Notes: generated from the letters alone by a model not told the origin. A stretch of 10,000 bases of DNA from Kiritimatiellota bacterium (GCA_008636095.1 VSJD01000275.1:1-10000); one strand, 5' to 3'; counted from the stretch's first letter, positions 1 through 7,288 are shown. Made by a program: numbers and translations.

Positions 1-123
1 GACCTCCCGTTCGGCTTTGAATCCGATGACGCCTGGCTCCCGGTCAAAGGCGTCCTGGAAAAACCTGTCAAGCCGAACGTTCTGCTGAAGACCGTTGCCC
101 AATGTATCGCCGATAATGCATGA
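1..123 (+). CDS. Response regulator receiver domain, C-terminal end (5' truncated by window)
   Basis: An open frame enters from the left edge and ends at TGA 121-123, giving 41 residues. The segment VLEKPVKPNVLLKTV has the look of the end of a CheY-like receiver domain: a hydrophobic beta-5 strand, the conserved Lys followed by Pro (residues 21-22 of the visible part), then the alpha-5 helix. The protein stops right after alpha-5, so the receiver domain is at the C terminus; it could be a stand-alone response regulator or the last domain of a hybrid histidine kinase. The phospho-acceptor Asp lies outside the window. It is on the same strand as hydF, 180 bp upstream, so a link with hydrogenase regulation is possible but not shown. 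Confidence 0.6.
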   Translation, partial: DLPFGFESDDAWLPVKGVLEKPVKPNVLLKTVAQCIADNA

Positions 124-159
124 ATCGCTGTAACTGCTCAGCTATCATAGCCGAAGATA

Positions 160-285
160 TTTGACCACGGATATCACGTCCGGCCCAAGCGCTGGCCAGG
201 GATTACACGGTCAATTGTGCGACCGTCTGGCTGTATGAACTCGTCTCTGTTATCCGTACCATTCGTGTCGGTAATCAGTGGTAAA
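160..285. repeat. Degenerate inverted repeat upstream of hydF (ACCACGGAT / ATCAGTGGT ends)
   Basis: The left end at 160-178 reads TTTGACCACGGATATCACG. The right end at 264-285, reverse-complemented, begins TTTACCACTGATTACCGACA, so the two ends form an imperfect inverted repeat. Between them lie further pieces of the same vocabulary (GGATTACACGG at 200-210, GTTATCCGT near 249). This resembles a worn copy of the ACCACGGATTACACGG type of intergenic repeat that I recall from several environmental bacterial genomes; that family assignment is from memory. It fills most of the 124-303 gap, so the hydF promoter must lie in it, next to it, or before the upstream gene. I could not identify a convincing -35/-10 pair here. 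Confidence 0.4.
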
Positions 286-303
286 TAGCAACGAATCGCA
301 GCA

Positions 304-1524
304 ATGACAACCATCCCTAAAAGCCTGCGATTACATATCGGCATTTTCGGCCGCCGCAATGTCGGCAAATCCTCCGTGCTTAATGCATTGGTCCGGCAAC
401 AGGTTTCCATCATCTCGGATGTGCCCGGCACAACCACTGATCCAGTTGAAAAAACGATGGAATTCAAGCCCATCGGCGCGGTAGTCTTTATTGACACCGC
501 CGGCATGGATGATTCCGGAACCCTCGGCAAATTGCGCGTCGCCAACACAATGAAGGTCATTGATCGCACCGAACTGGCGGTACTCGTCGCGGATTCCTGG
601 ACTGATTACGAAACGGACTTCATAAGACTTTGCAGTGCCAAAAAGATTCCCTGCGTTATTGTCGCCAATAAAAGCGATTTGGGCGGCAACCGCGCAATTG
701 CCCAAGAGGCCGCGGCGCTCGGCTGTGAATTCATTGCCAGCGTCAGCGCCAAGGATCTGACCGGGTTTGACAAGCTTCGGGAAGCCGTTATTCGGGCCAC
801 CCCGCGGGAATTCCTCGAACAGACCACCCCCATGGATGGACTGGTTCGGCCGGATGACATTGTGGTTTTAGTAACACCGATAGACCTTGAGGCGCCGAAA
901 GGACGCCTGATTGTCCCGCAGGTTCAGGTATTGCGCGACCTTCTGGACCACAACGCTGGCGCGTTGGTGGTCAAGGAAAACATGCTGGCCTTGGCCCTGG
1001 CAAATTTAAAAAACAAGCCGGCGCTGGTTGTTACCGATAGCCAAGCGTTCAAAAAAGTGGCCGACGTAGTTGCCCCGGACATTTTGCTGACAAGTTTTTC
1101 TATTATTTATGCGCGCTTTAAGGGGGACTTGGCAAAAATGGTCTCCGGCGCACAAACCATTCGCGCCCTGGCCGATGGCGATAAGATCCTAATCGTTGAA
1201 GCCTGCTCACATCATCCGGTGGAGGACGATATCGGCCGCGTCAAATTGCCGCGCTGGCTCCTGGATTACACAAAGCGCAACCTTGAAATCAAGGTTGTCG
1301 CCGGACGCGATTACCCGGATGATTTAAGCGCCTATAAGCTTGTTATTCACTGCGGCGGCTGTGTGTTCAATCGGCGCGAATTATTATCACGCATTGAAAA
1401 AGCCCGTCAAGCCGGTGTGCCGATAACAAATTACGGCCTAGCCATCGCCTTCCTGCACGGCATTCTTGAGCGCGCGCTCAAACCATTTGAACGCGAATTG
1501 ACACCTACTAAAAACAGCGAATGA
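304..1524 (+). CDS. hydF: [FeFe]-hydrogenase H-cluster maturation GTPase HydF
   Basis: HydF is the GTPase and iron-sulfur scaffold on which the 2Fe subcluster of [FeFe]-hydrogenase is assembled by HydE and HydG before transfer to apo-HydA in the cytoplasm. The 406-residue length is normal. The N-terminal Era/TrmE-like G domain shows G1 GRRNVGKS (16-23), the GTTTDPV segment after PG (42-48), G3 DTAG (64-67), G4 NKSD (122-125) and G5 SAK (148-150). The C-terminal cluster domain shows the HydF signature: CxH at C301/H303, followed by HPVEDDIGRVKLPRW, and HCxxC at H349-C350-C353. The ATG at 304 is the only plausible start because an in-frame TAG lies at 286-288; no strong ribosome binding site precedes it. 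hydE, hydG and the hydrogenase itself are not in the window. Its presence implies hydrogen metabolism by [FeFe]-hydrogenase. Confidence 0.97.
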   Translation: MTTIPKSLRLHIGIFGRRNVGKSSVLNALVRQQVSIISDVPGTTTDPVEKTMEFKPIGAVVFIDTAGMDDSGTLGKLRVANTMKVIDRTELAVLVADSWTDYETDFIRLCSAKKIPCVIVANKSDLGGNRAIAQEAAALGCEFIASVSAKDLTGFDKLREAVIRATPREFLEQTTPMDGLVRPDDIVVLVTPIDLEAPKGRLIVPQVQVLRDLLDHNAGALVVKENMLALALANLKNKPALVVTDSQAFKKVADVVAPDILLTSFSIIYARFKGDLAKMVSGAQTIRALADGDKILIVEACSHHPVEDDIGRVKLPRWLLDYTKRNLEIKVVAGRDYPDDLSAYKLVIHCGGCVFNRRELLSRIEKARQAGVPITNYGLAIAFLHGILERALKPFERELTPTKNSE

Positions 1525-1712
1525 TTTACCGCTTGCCTTGGCGGCGCAATTTGTCCGTCTTGTGCACGCGATTAGTCGGCTTCTGTTTGCGCGGGGCCGA
1601 AATTCACCTGACCCATATACCGGCCCCGAGCAATGAAGCCAGCCTACGACGGCTGGGCGTCAACCTGACCAGCGATCCGTCCTTCGCCACGCGCAATTTG
1701 TTTTCAGCGTGA
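1521..1712 (+). CDS. Doubtful 63-aa ORF overlapping the hydF stop
   Basis: The ORF starts at an ATG that overlaps the hydF stop (ATGA, 1521-1524), a common translational-coupling arrangement, and ends 22 bp before the convergent end of comEC. The product (MIYRLPWRRNLSVLCTRLVG...) has no transmembrane segment, no metal-binding motif and no family I recognise. Many third codon positions are G or C, but another frame of the same stretch is also open for about 40 codons, so coding potential is ambiguous. It may be a real small gene, the remains of a decayed gene, or chance. Without the ORF, 1525-1734 is simply the convergent gap between hydF and comEC; I see no clear hairpin-plus-T-run terminator in it. 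Confidence 0.22.
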   Translation: MIYRLPWRRNLSVLCTRLVGFCLRGAEIHLTHIPAPSNEASLRRLGVNLTSDPSFATRNLFSA

Positions 1713-1734
1713 AGGGCGAGCGCTACGGATGGAT

Positions 1735-4302
1735 TCAACGATTTTTTAACGGTTCCACGCGGCAATCCGATTCATCCAGATAAACCCGCCTGCCTTGTCC
1801 TGGGGTCAAACCCATCGCTGAGACGCCGTTCGCACCGCTGGTCTCTGTCGCCACCTCGCCCGGCTCCACGCACCGGATGCGCAAAGTGGCCGGCATACCA
1901 TCCGGAGTGTGGTGCTCAACCGTCACCAGGTCCGGGGCATTCTGTCCAGGCATGGCCCTGCCCTGGAACGTGGAGCGCGTTTCAGGAGCATTCTGTTTAA
2001 GCATAGCCCTGCCCCGGCCGAGGTGTCGGCCCCAGCCGAGGTGTCGGCCCCAGCCGATTTTTATGAAAGAACCGCGCGGCCGGACTGGCAGTCCGGCCCT
2101 ACCCAGAATATTTAAAGCCGTATGACTCTGATATAACCACAATTCATGTAAGTCCGAATGATATTGACATTCCAGGCGGTCACCCAGCATGATCCGGTTC
2201 CCATCGGACATTACCCGGATCGGAATGTTTCGCTCACGGGCCGTATCCAAAACCCGGCGGAATACCGGCGAGCGTGAATTAGTCGTCGTGCACCACAGTT
2301 CCTTGACACGGAAAGTGGCCAATATATCCAGCGCCCCACCGGCATGATGTTCATCCGCCGCCGGCAGAACCAGCGCGGACAGCCGATTGACGCCCTGCTG
2401 TTGTAGTCTTTGCGCCACGCGCCGCCCGAAAAATTGCGAACCAGCATGGACCAGCAGGGGCGCCGTCCCCGGTGCCTTGATCAGGCAGACGGGAATGTTG
2501 TCAACATTGGTTATATCGGCGGACACCTGGTTCCAGTTCAAGATCACATTTCCGAGCAAGGCAGCGGCCAATAGAACCGGTCCCACCAGCCAGAGCCTCC
2601 GCAGGCCCAAGCCGGGGTGCCGGCCCCAGCCTGGGTACAGGCCCCAGCCGGGGAGCCAGGCCACGAGTGTTCCGAACCATACAAGCAGTGCCCAGATCGG
2701 CGGCGAGGCGATAAAAAAATGGCCCAATGGAATCCGAGCCATGCTATCGGTTATGAAGAGTAAAAACGAGACCAACGCCACGTTGGCAAAGTTAAACACT
2801 TCGCCCAGCCACGGCAACCAGGTTCCAAACAGGATCGAGAGACAACCGGCTAACAGGACAAACGTACTGACGGGAATAACGACAAGGTTGGCCAGCAAGG
2901 CTACCGGTGAAACCAGGTTGAACCAGCGGGCAATGAGCGGCGTCGAAACCAGCCAGGCCGCCAGGGATGAGACCAGCAACAGAGCAACGAAGCGCTCCAC
3001 GTTGCGCCAGAATTGGACAACGGGCCGTTCCGGTTCCAAGCGCCAAGGGTCCGGCATGAGCCATGGTTCCACCCGTTTCAGCATTGGTGGACAGAAAACA
3101 ATCAGACCGGCCACCACACCGAACGAAAGCAGAAATCCGTAATCGAACAGTTGAAACGGGTCCACGGCCAGAATCAGGATGGCCGCCAAGGCCATAGCAG
3201 AGGGTAAATCAGGTTTACGGTGGAGCAAGGGGCCAAGAAAAACCAGGAGCGCCATCAAGCAACCACGCACGGCGCTGGAGCTTAACCCCGTGGAGAGCGT
3301 GAAAACGATTAACACCGGCGCCACGTAGAGAAACCATTGCACCCGGCAAACCCGCTGGGCCTGGAGCACCACGATTATAAACAAAGCCAGGATGGCAACA
3401 TGCTGTCCGGAAATAGCGAAAATATGGTAGGTTCCCGTGGCAATAAAATCACGGCGGAGCTTGTCCGGCAATTCCTGGCGATAGCCCAGCAACAGCGCCT
3501 GCAAGAGACCCACGACTTCGGGACGATGGTCAATTCCTCGCGCCAGGCAATCGGCCGCCTTCCGCCGCCCCTGGAAACACCAGGACATGAGCCGTGCACC
3601 CTGACCCTCGGCCAGGCAAATTCCTGAGACCGGGTCTGCGGCAAAGGAATACCGGTTCTTAATCCATTCCAAAACGGGACGCACATCCGGGAAACGGGCG
3701 TTATCCACGAGCACACCGGACAAACGCCAGCGCTCGCCATAATGCGGAGACCGGTTTCCCGGCCTATCGCGTAATCTGACTTGAACCGTACCGTGCGCCG
3801 TCTGCCAGGACGGAAGGCGGCGGATTGCTTCCACGCGCAAAGGAAAACTCCACACGCGATTTCGTCCATCCCTCGCCACCCGCACCAACGGATCATCCGT
3901 GATAACCCCGGACAGTTCAATGCTTTCGCGTGGCTGATCCATCAGCGCCGCCAACTCGCGGCTGGAAGGATTATGCAGACTCAGCGCCACGGCCAGCCAG
4001 GCGGTCAGCAGAATTGCCAAGTGTAAAAAAAACAGGCTGAGGGCGGACGGACGGACGACTGACAATGGCCAATTGAGGGCAGACGGCGAAGCCAGGACGC
4101 TCAAACCATGCGAAACGCGTGGCAAGCGTGCCGCCCAATTCCCCGCTAATGATACCATCAGCGCCGATACCGCCGCCAGGAAAAGAGTATGCGTGGCAAA
4201 ACCGGAGACGAGAACACCGCAAACAATCCCCAGGATACAACACACGACCACGCCCAACAGCGGTCGGCGCAGGACGAGCTGACTGGGGCAGTGTTCAGGC
4301 AT
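1735..4302 (-). CDS. comEC: ComEC/Rec2-family DNA internalisation channel with degenerate metallo-beta-lactamase-like C-terminal domain
   Basis: ComEC forms the inner-membrane channel that imports single-stranded DNA during natural transformation. The 855-residue protein has N-terminal membrane helices (about 12-55 and 86-108), an OB-like soluble region (about 125-200) as in DUF4131, then the Competence domain beginning GLLQALLLGYRQELPDKLRRDF with the hallmark GTYHIFAISGQHV (290-302) and a run of membrane helices to about 590. A metallo-beta-lactamase-like region follows (about 600-700), but the usual HxDxDH metal motif reads LPAADEHHAGG near 645, and VGQGD is replaced by IKAPG. Repeat-derived low-complexity inserts are visible at about 547-564 (GWGLYPGWGRHPGLG) and 735-790 (GWGRHLGWGRHLGRGRAM...). 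The ATG at 4300-4302 has no good ribosome binding site; the gene lies 59 bp downstream of the fucosidase on the same strand. Whether the cell is competent cannot be told from this gene alone. Confidence 0.9.
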   Translation of the reverse strand: MPEHCPSQLVLRRPLLGVVVCCILGIVCGVLVSGFATHTLFLAAVSALMVSLAGNWAARLPRVSHGLSVLASPSALNWPLSVVRPSALSLFFLHLAILLTAWLAVALSLHNPSSRELAALMDQPRESIELSGVITDDPLVRVARDGRNRVWSFPLRVEAIRRLPSWQTAHGTVQVRLRDRPGNRSPHYGERWRLSGVLVDNARFPDVRPVLEWIKNRYSFAADPVSGICLAEGQGARLMSWCFQGRRKAADCLARGIDHRPEVVGLLQALLLGYRQELPDKLRRDFIATGTYHIFAISGQHVAILALFIIVVLQAQRVCRVQWFLYVAPVLIVFTLSTGLSSSAVRGCLMALLVFLGPLLHRKPDLPSAMALAAILILAVDPFQLFDYGFLLSFGVVAGLIVFCPPMLKRVEPWLMPDPWRLEPERPVVQFWRNVERFVALLLVSSLAAWLVSTPLIARWFNLVSPVALLANLVVIPVSTFVLLAGCLSILFGTWLPWLGEVFNFANVALVSFLLFITDSMARIPLGHFFIASPPIWALLVWFGTLVAWLPGWGLYPGWGRHPGLGLRRLWLVGPVLLAAALLGNVILNWNQVSADITNVDNIPVCLIKAPGTAPLLVHAGSQFFGRRVAQRLQQQGVNRLSALVLPAADEHHAGGALDILATFRVKELWCTTTNSRSPVFRRVLDTARERNIPIRVMSDGNRIMLGDRLECQYHSDLHELWLYQSHTALNILGRAGLPVRPRGSFIKIGWGRHLGWGRHLGRGRAMLKQNAPETRSTFQGRAMPGQNAPDLVTVEHHTPDGMPATLRIRCVEPGEVATETSGANGVSAMGLTPGQGRRVYLDESDCRVEPLKNR
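1934..2014 (-). repeat. 51-nt-spaced direct repeat inside comEC
   Basis: Two 30-nt copies, 1934-1963 and 1985-2014, match at 25 of 30 positions and are offset by 51 nt (17 codons). They share the core GCATTCTGT and end in GCCCTGCCC. In the coding sense they encode GRAM-x-x-QNAP twice (GRAMLKQNAP and GRAMPGQNAP). The block abuts the 18-nt repeats at 2017-2057, forming one repeat cluster in the 3' end of the gene. Confidence 0.75.
2017..2057 (-). repeat. 18-nt tandem repeat block A inside comEC
   Basis: Two perfect copies of the 18-nt unit GCCGAGGTGTCGGCCCCA occupy 2017-2034 and 2035-2052, followed by five more matching bases. The period of 18 preserves the reading frame and encodes the hexapeptide GWGRHL twice. 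The coding-strand unit, written from its TGGGG, is TGGGGCCGACACCTCGGC, which resembles the repeats at 2611-2664 and, with opposite orientation to the gene, 8037-8108. Confidence 0.9.
2078..2098. repeat. Perfect 9-bp hairpin inside comEC
   Basis: GGCCGGACT (2078-2086) and AGTCCGGCC (2090-2098) are perfect complements around a 3-nt loop. The hairpin lies in coding sequence and is translated as part of GRAGLPVRP. It has no T run, so it is not a standard terminator. Its position beside two other repeat types suggests a REP-like palindrome embedded in the gene. Confidence 0.75.
2611..2664 (-). repeat. 18-nt tandem repeat block B inside comEC
   Basis: Three consecutive 18-nt units can be aligned: GCCGGGGTGCCGGCCCCA (2611-2628), GCCTGGGTACAGGCCCCA (2629-2646) and a more divergent GCCGGGGAGCCAGGCCAC (2647-2664). 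They share the GCC....GT.C.GGCCCCA pattern with block A at 2017-2057. The translated block (GWGLYPGWGRHPGLG) sits in a loop between two predicted membrane helices of ComEC at about residues 547-564, where an insert would be tolerated. Confidence 0.8.
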
Positions 4303-4361
4303 GCCGCCATGGTAGCGCGAGCAACATGGGAAACCAAGACCAGAGCCACCGTAGTCGGTCT

Positions 4362-5669
4362 TTAAGAACGCTTTAAAAACAGCTCGATCACCGGCACGGT
4401 CACCGGGGGCTTCTGTACTGGCAGAGTCAGCGCCAGAGCATTCCGGCTTGACGAAGCCGGCTGAATCTGCCCGTGCAGGGCGAATTCTGACGAGTTAGCA
4501 AATTTAATTTCAGACGCGTCATTCAGAAGCTGGGCATATTCGACCTTGCCAGCGAATCCATCCAGGTGCAGGTGCACGAACGGCCAGGCAAACACATGCA
4601 CGTAAAGCCGGTTCGTTTGCGGGTTATAGGTCAGGCGGCAATCTTGTGGCGTTTGAAATCCGTTTGGCGCCTGCGTGCAGCCGTAAATGGAGCGGCTGTG
4701 GCGTTTCATCCATACGCCCATGGCGGCCAGCCGATCCAACGCGCGCTGATCAAATTCGCCGCGGCCGGTCGGCCCGACGTTCAACAACAGGTTGCCGCCC
4801 TTGCTGACGGAATCAACCAGCATCTGCACCAGCTGATCCACACTTTTCCAACTGGTTTCATCGCGATGATAGCCCCATGAGCCCGAAAAGGTCTGGCAAG
4901 CCTCCCAAACCACCCGCCGACCGTTTATTCGCACCCACTCCCGGGGCTGGAATTGCTCGGGCGTTTTTATGTCCCAACTCTCCGGCAGATCAAGCCGGTC
5001 GTTCAGGATAATGTGCGGCGCCAGCTTGCGGACCAGGGCATACAGTTTTTCGCTTTGCCAGTCCTTGTGGCCCTTGCCACTGCCATCCGGCTTGGGATAG
5101 CTGAAATCAAACCAGAGAACATCCACTTTGCCGAACTTGGTCAGGAGTTCGCGCACCTGGCCGTGCAAGTAACGGGCATACTTGGCCTGATCGCGCCCCT
5201 TGTTCATCTGCACGCGGTCCGGCCGATTACGATAGGGCCCGATATGCGGATCAATGATATTATGGGGGTGATGCCAGTCAATCAACGAGTGATAAAACCC
5301 GACACGCAGATCCTGCTCGCGGAAGGCCTTTACCATGGGAGTTAACAGGTCGCGGCCAGCCGGCGTATTCGGCGCCTTGTAATCGGTGAGCTTGGTGTCC
5401 CATAAGCAGAAGCCCTCATGGTGCTTAGTGGTGATGATAAAATATTTCATACCCGCGTCGGCCGCGGCCTTGGCCCAGAGTTCGGGCTTGTAGAGATCCG
5501 GATCAAAATGACGGAAATACGTATCGTAGCGCTCGTCCGGTATTTCCTCGTTATGTTTGACCCACTCATGGCGCGCCGGCTGGGCGTAAAGCCCCCAGTG
5601 GATGAACATCCCGAAGCGGTCACGCACAAACCACGACGCATCGCCCGTTGTTTTGCGAACTTTATCCAT
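4362..5669 (-). CDS. Alpha-L-fucosidase, glycoside hydrolase family 29
   Basis: The enzyme hydrolyses terminal alpha-linked L-fucose from glycans by a retaining mechanism. GH29 landmarks are clear: RFGMFIHWGLYAQPARHEW near the N terminus, the substrate-pocket segment TTKHHEGFCLWDTK (80-93), VGFYHSLIDWHHP (123-135), VLWFDFSYP with D188 as the likely nucleophile, WEACQTFSGSWGY (255-267) and LLLNVGPTGRGEF (294-306). About 100 residues after the barrel form a beta-rich C-terminal domain. The acid/base residue varies between GH29 subfamilies and I do not assign it. The start is set at ATG 5667-5669 because a strong GAGGAGA ribosome binding site lies at 5676-5682 with 6-nt spacing; a longer frame from TTG 5684 would overlap it. 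No signal peptide is visible, so the enzyme is probably cytoplasmic and acts on imported oligosaccharides. No other fucose genes are adjacent. Confidence 0.95.
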   Translation of the reverse strand: MDKVRKTTGDASWFVRDRFGMFIHWGLYAQPARHEWVKHNEEIPDERYDTYFRHFDPDLYKPELWAKAAADAGMKYFIITTKHHEGFCLWDTKLTDYKAPNTPAGRDLLTPMVKAFREQDLRVGFYHSLIDWHHPHNIIDPHIGPYRNRPDRVQMNKGRDQAKYARYLHGQVRELLTKFGKVDVLWFDFSYPKPDGSGKGHKDWQSEKLYALVRKLAPHIILNDRLDLPESWDIKTPEQFQPREWVRINGRRVVWEACQTFSGSWGYHRDETSWKSVDQLVQMLVDSVSKGGNLLLNVGPTGRGEFDQRALDRLAAMGVWMKRHSRSIYGCTQAPNGFQTPQDCRLTYNPQTNRLYVHVFAWPFVHLHLDGFAGKVEYAQLLNDASEIKFANSSEFALHGQIQPASSSRNALALTLPVQKPPVTVPVIELFLKRS

Positions 5670-5821
5670 TGTTGCTCTCCTCAAGTTGCAAGGTTAATCT
5701 GTTCTACAACTCACAGTATCATCAACAAGCCGGGAAAATAATCAATTGTAAATTCGTTCCCGCTATCGCGGATTAGCCGGCTATCTGCCATTATCCTCCT
5801 GACCTCCGCCCTACGTCGCCC

Positions 5822-5858
5822 GCCTGCAATCCGTCAGCCGACGGATAGCACTGCAGGC
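5822..5858. repeat. Two-tier hairpin between the M48 protease and fucosidase genes
   Basis: An outer stem GCCTGCA (5822-5828) pairs with TGCAGGC (5852-5858), and directly inside it ATCCGTC (5829-5835) pairs with GACGGAT (5840-5846) around loop AGCC, with AGCAC bulged on one side. Fourteen pairs in total make this a stable structure. It lies about 70 bp past the protease stop and could end or protect that transcript, but no T run follows on the minus strand, so a REP-like element is at least as likely. Confidence 0.6.
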
Positions 5859-5892
5859 AGGCTGGCGTCTGGCATCCGTCTTCATTGGGCGT

Positions 5893-5922
5893 TCGGCGTT
5901 CGATGTTGGACGTTCGACGTTT
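5893..5922. repeat. Intergenic repeat, copy 1 (TCGGCGTTCGATGTTGGA family)
   Basis: This 30-nt stretch matches 8425-8454 at 28 of 30 positions, including an identical 18-nt core TCGGCGTTCGATGTTGGA; the two differences are C/T changes. The segment is internally repetitive, built of GTTCGAYGTT-like pieces. It ends 3 bp before the M48 protease stop codon. I recall similar GTTCGATGTTGGAYGTTCGA strings as intergenic repeats in PVC-type genomes, but that is recollection only. Confidence 0.8.
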
Positions 5923-5925
5923 GCT

Positions 5926-7197
5926 TCATTCTGTGGTCTGCCCTCCGTCCTGCTCCCGCCGCCGGATGGCCTCGATGCGCTGGAGGACCGGCGGATGACT
6001 GTAGTCAAAAAACACCTTGAGCGGGTGCGGTGTCAGGTTGGCCAGATTATCCACGCTCAACTTCTTCAAGGCCACGATCATGCTCTCCGGCTGGTTGGCG
6101 GTGGTCACGGCAAACGCGTCGGCCTCGTATTCAAACTGCCGGCTCATCCAGTTGCCAAAGACGGAAAGCGTCATGTCGATCGGCGTGTATAGCAGGCCGA
6201 AAAACACGATGCCCGCGTACACGGAAGGCTTGGCCACGCCGAAGGCCTGGAAGAGCGCGGGCGCACGGATCATCAAAGACAGGATAAAGAACATCAGGCC
6301 GGAGCTGACCAGGGAAATCAGTAAAAACTTAAAAATATGGCGGCGTTGATAATGACCGACCTCGTGGGCCAGCACACTGACCAGTTCCGGCACGGTATGC
6401 TTTTGGATCAGCGTGTCGTAGAGCACGATCCGCCGGAACCTGCCGAACCCCGTAAACATGGCATTGGCCTTCGAGGACCGCTTGGATCCATCCATGGCAT
6501 ACACGCCCTGCATCTTGAAATCCTGCGATCGGGCGTAGGTTTCGATTGCCTGACGCAGTTCGCCCGGCGGCAGGGGAACAAACTTGTTAAAAAGCGGCAT
6601 GATGACGACCGGCGCAATAAATATCAGGAACAACTGAAATCCAAAGAGACCCAGCCAGGCATAGACCCAGGCCCACGACCCGGACTTTTCGAAAAACCAC
6701 AGAACGAGCGCCAGCGCCAAGGCGCCCAGCACGCCGACCAACGCCACACTTTTCAGCAGGTCCAGCACAAAGGTGCTGACAGTCATCCGGTTGAATCCGT
6801 AGCGCTCCTCGATTACGAACGTCTCATAGACTGAGAACGGAAGCTGGATGAAAAATACCGGAACCATCAGAATGGCGGCAAAGATCAGGCCGGTGATAAT
6901 CGCTCCGGCCTGGAAATGGCGCGCCGCCTGATCCACCAGGGCAAAACCACCCGCCAGGATAAAGGCAACGATCAGGGCGGTAAAAAAGACGGCTTTAATT
7001 ATCGCAAGCCGGGCATTGGCGCTTAGATAATCCTGGGCCGTTTGGTAGCGCGCGGCATCATAATACCCCTCGAATTCCACCGGCAGGCGCGTCGTTAACT
7101 GCCGAACATTGAGCCAGTTAACCAGGACATCCAGCAGACATGACCCGATCAGAATCGCGATAATAATGAACAAAAATTTGTGGGGGGTTAATATCAT
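5926..7197 (-). CDS. Ste24-like (M48 family) zinc metalloendopeptidase, integral membrane
   Basis: This is a multi-pass membrane zinc protease of the Ste24/CAAX-prenyl-protease-1 type; in bacteria such enzymes are thought to act in membrane protein quality control, with substrates mostly unknown. With the chosen start it has 423 residues. It shows a first helix at about 7-27, further helices at about 65-90, 97-121, 145-168 and 178-202, the family segment SKRSSKANAMFTGFG (238-252), the zinc site HEVGH (278-282), two more helices (about 290-310 and 326-345) and the third ligand E356 in EYEAD. All catalytic residues are present. ATG 7195-7197 is preferred because GAGGA lies 5 nt upstream; ATG 7207-7209 and GTG 7222-7224 lack a ribosome binding site and the GTG lies in a hairpin loop. 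It is 128 bp downstream of the radical SAM gene on the same strand. Confidence 0.94.
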   Translation of the reverse strand: MILTPHKFLFIIIAILIGSCLLDVLVNWLNVRQLTTRLPVEFEGYYDAARYQTAQDYLSANARLAIIKAVFFTALIVAFILAGGFALVDQAARHFQAGAIITGLIFAAILMVPVFFIQLPFSVYETFVIEERYGFNRMTVSTFVLDLLKSVALVGVLGALALALVLWFFEKSGSWAWVYAWLGLFGFQLFLIFIAPVVIMPLFNKFVPLPPGELRQAIETYARSQDFKMQGVYAMDGSKRSSKANAMFTGFGRFRRIVLYDTLIQKHTVPELVSVLAHEVGHYQRRHIFKFLLISLVSSGLMFFILSLMIRAPALFQAFGVAKPSVYAGIVFFGLLYTPIDMTLSVFGNWMSRQFEYEADAFAVTTANQPESMIVALKKLSVDNLANLTPHPLKVFFDYSHPPVLQRIEAIRRREQDGGQTTE

Positions 7198-7215
7198 GTC
7201 ATTCCTCATCTGCAG

Positions 7216-7288
7216 GCCGGGCACCCTTACCCGGCGCTACCGCAACGCACGTCAGCCTGCCCGCAGTCGCTACACTCCAGCGTTGCGG
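7216..7288. repeat. Paired hairpins between the radical SAM and M48 protease genes
   Basis: Two perfect inverted repeats sit side by side: GCCGGG (7216-7221) with CCCGGC (7230-7235), and CCGCAACGC (7240-7248) with GCGTTGCGG (7280-7288) around a 31-nt loop. They fill much of the 128-bp gap after the radical SAM stop and end about 18 nt before the protease start. No T run follows, so they look more like a REP-type element than an intrinsic terminator, though they could still affect readthrough or initiation. I see nothing notable in the remaining 7289-7325. Confidence 0.6.

Larger units (their letters stand above)
5670..5925. other. 256-bp intergenic region upstream of the fucosidase gene
   Basis: This region separates the M48 protease stop from the fucosidase start, both on the minus strand. 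Next to the fucosidase is the GAGGAGA ribosome binding site. A weak promoter candidate for the minus strand, TTGATT (5740-5745) and GATACT (5715-5720), has a 19-nt spacer, which is too long to trust. The half nearer the protease is taken up by a hairpin (5822-5858) and an intergenic repeat (5893-5922), described separately. No small gene is convincing here. Confidence 0.6.

Noticed and set aside
174..569. 131-codon open frame on the minus strand across the hydF start
   Set aside because: It is antisense to the unmistakable GTPase domain of HydF and has no recognisable protein features.
2387..3142. 251-codon open frame on the plus strand inside comEC
   Set aside because: It is antisense to the conserved membrane helices of ComEC, its composition is Arg/Thr/Asn-rich and without motifs; long antisense frames are expected in GC-rich genes.
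3375..3920. 181-codon minus-strand frame overlapping the ComEC competence domain
   Set aside because: It is a shifted frame of the same strand; the comEC frame carries the conserved GTYHIFAISGQHV segment.
5670..5684. TTG-initiated extension of the fucosidase by five codons
   Set aside because: The GAGGAGA ribosome binding site for ATG 5667-5669 lies within this extension.
5715..5745. Sigma-70 promoter for the fucosidase (TTGATT ... GATACT, minus strand)
   Set aside because: Both boxes match only 4 of 6 consensus bases and the spacer is 19 nt, so it is not strong enough to call.
5822..5858. Intrinsic terminator for the M48 protease gene
   Set aside because: The hairpin is strong but no run of T follows it on the minus strand; listed as a repeat or structure instead.
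6337..6834. 165-codon plus-strand frame inside the M48 protease gene
   Set aside because: It is antisense to HEVGH and neighbouring conserved sequence; the product is His/Gln/Arg-rich without family features.
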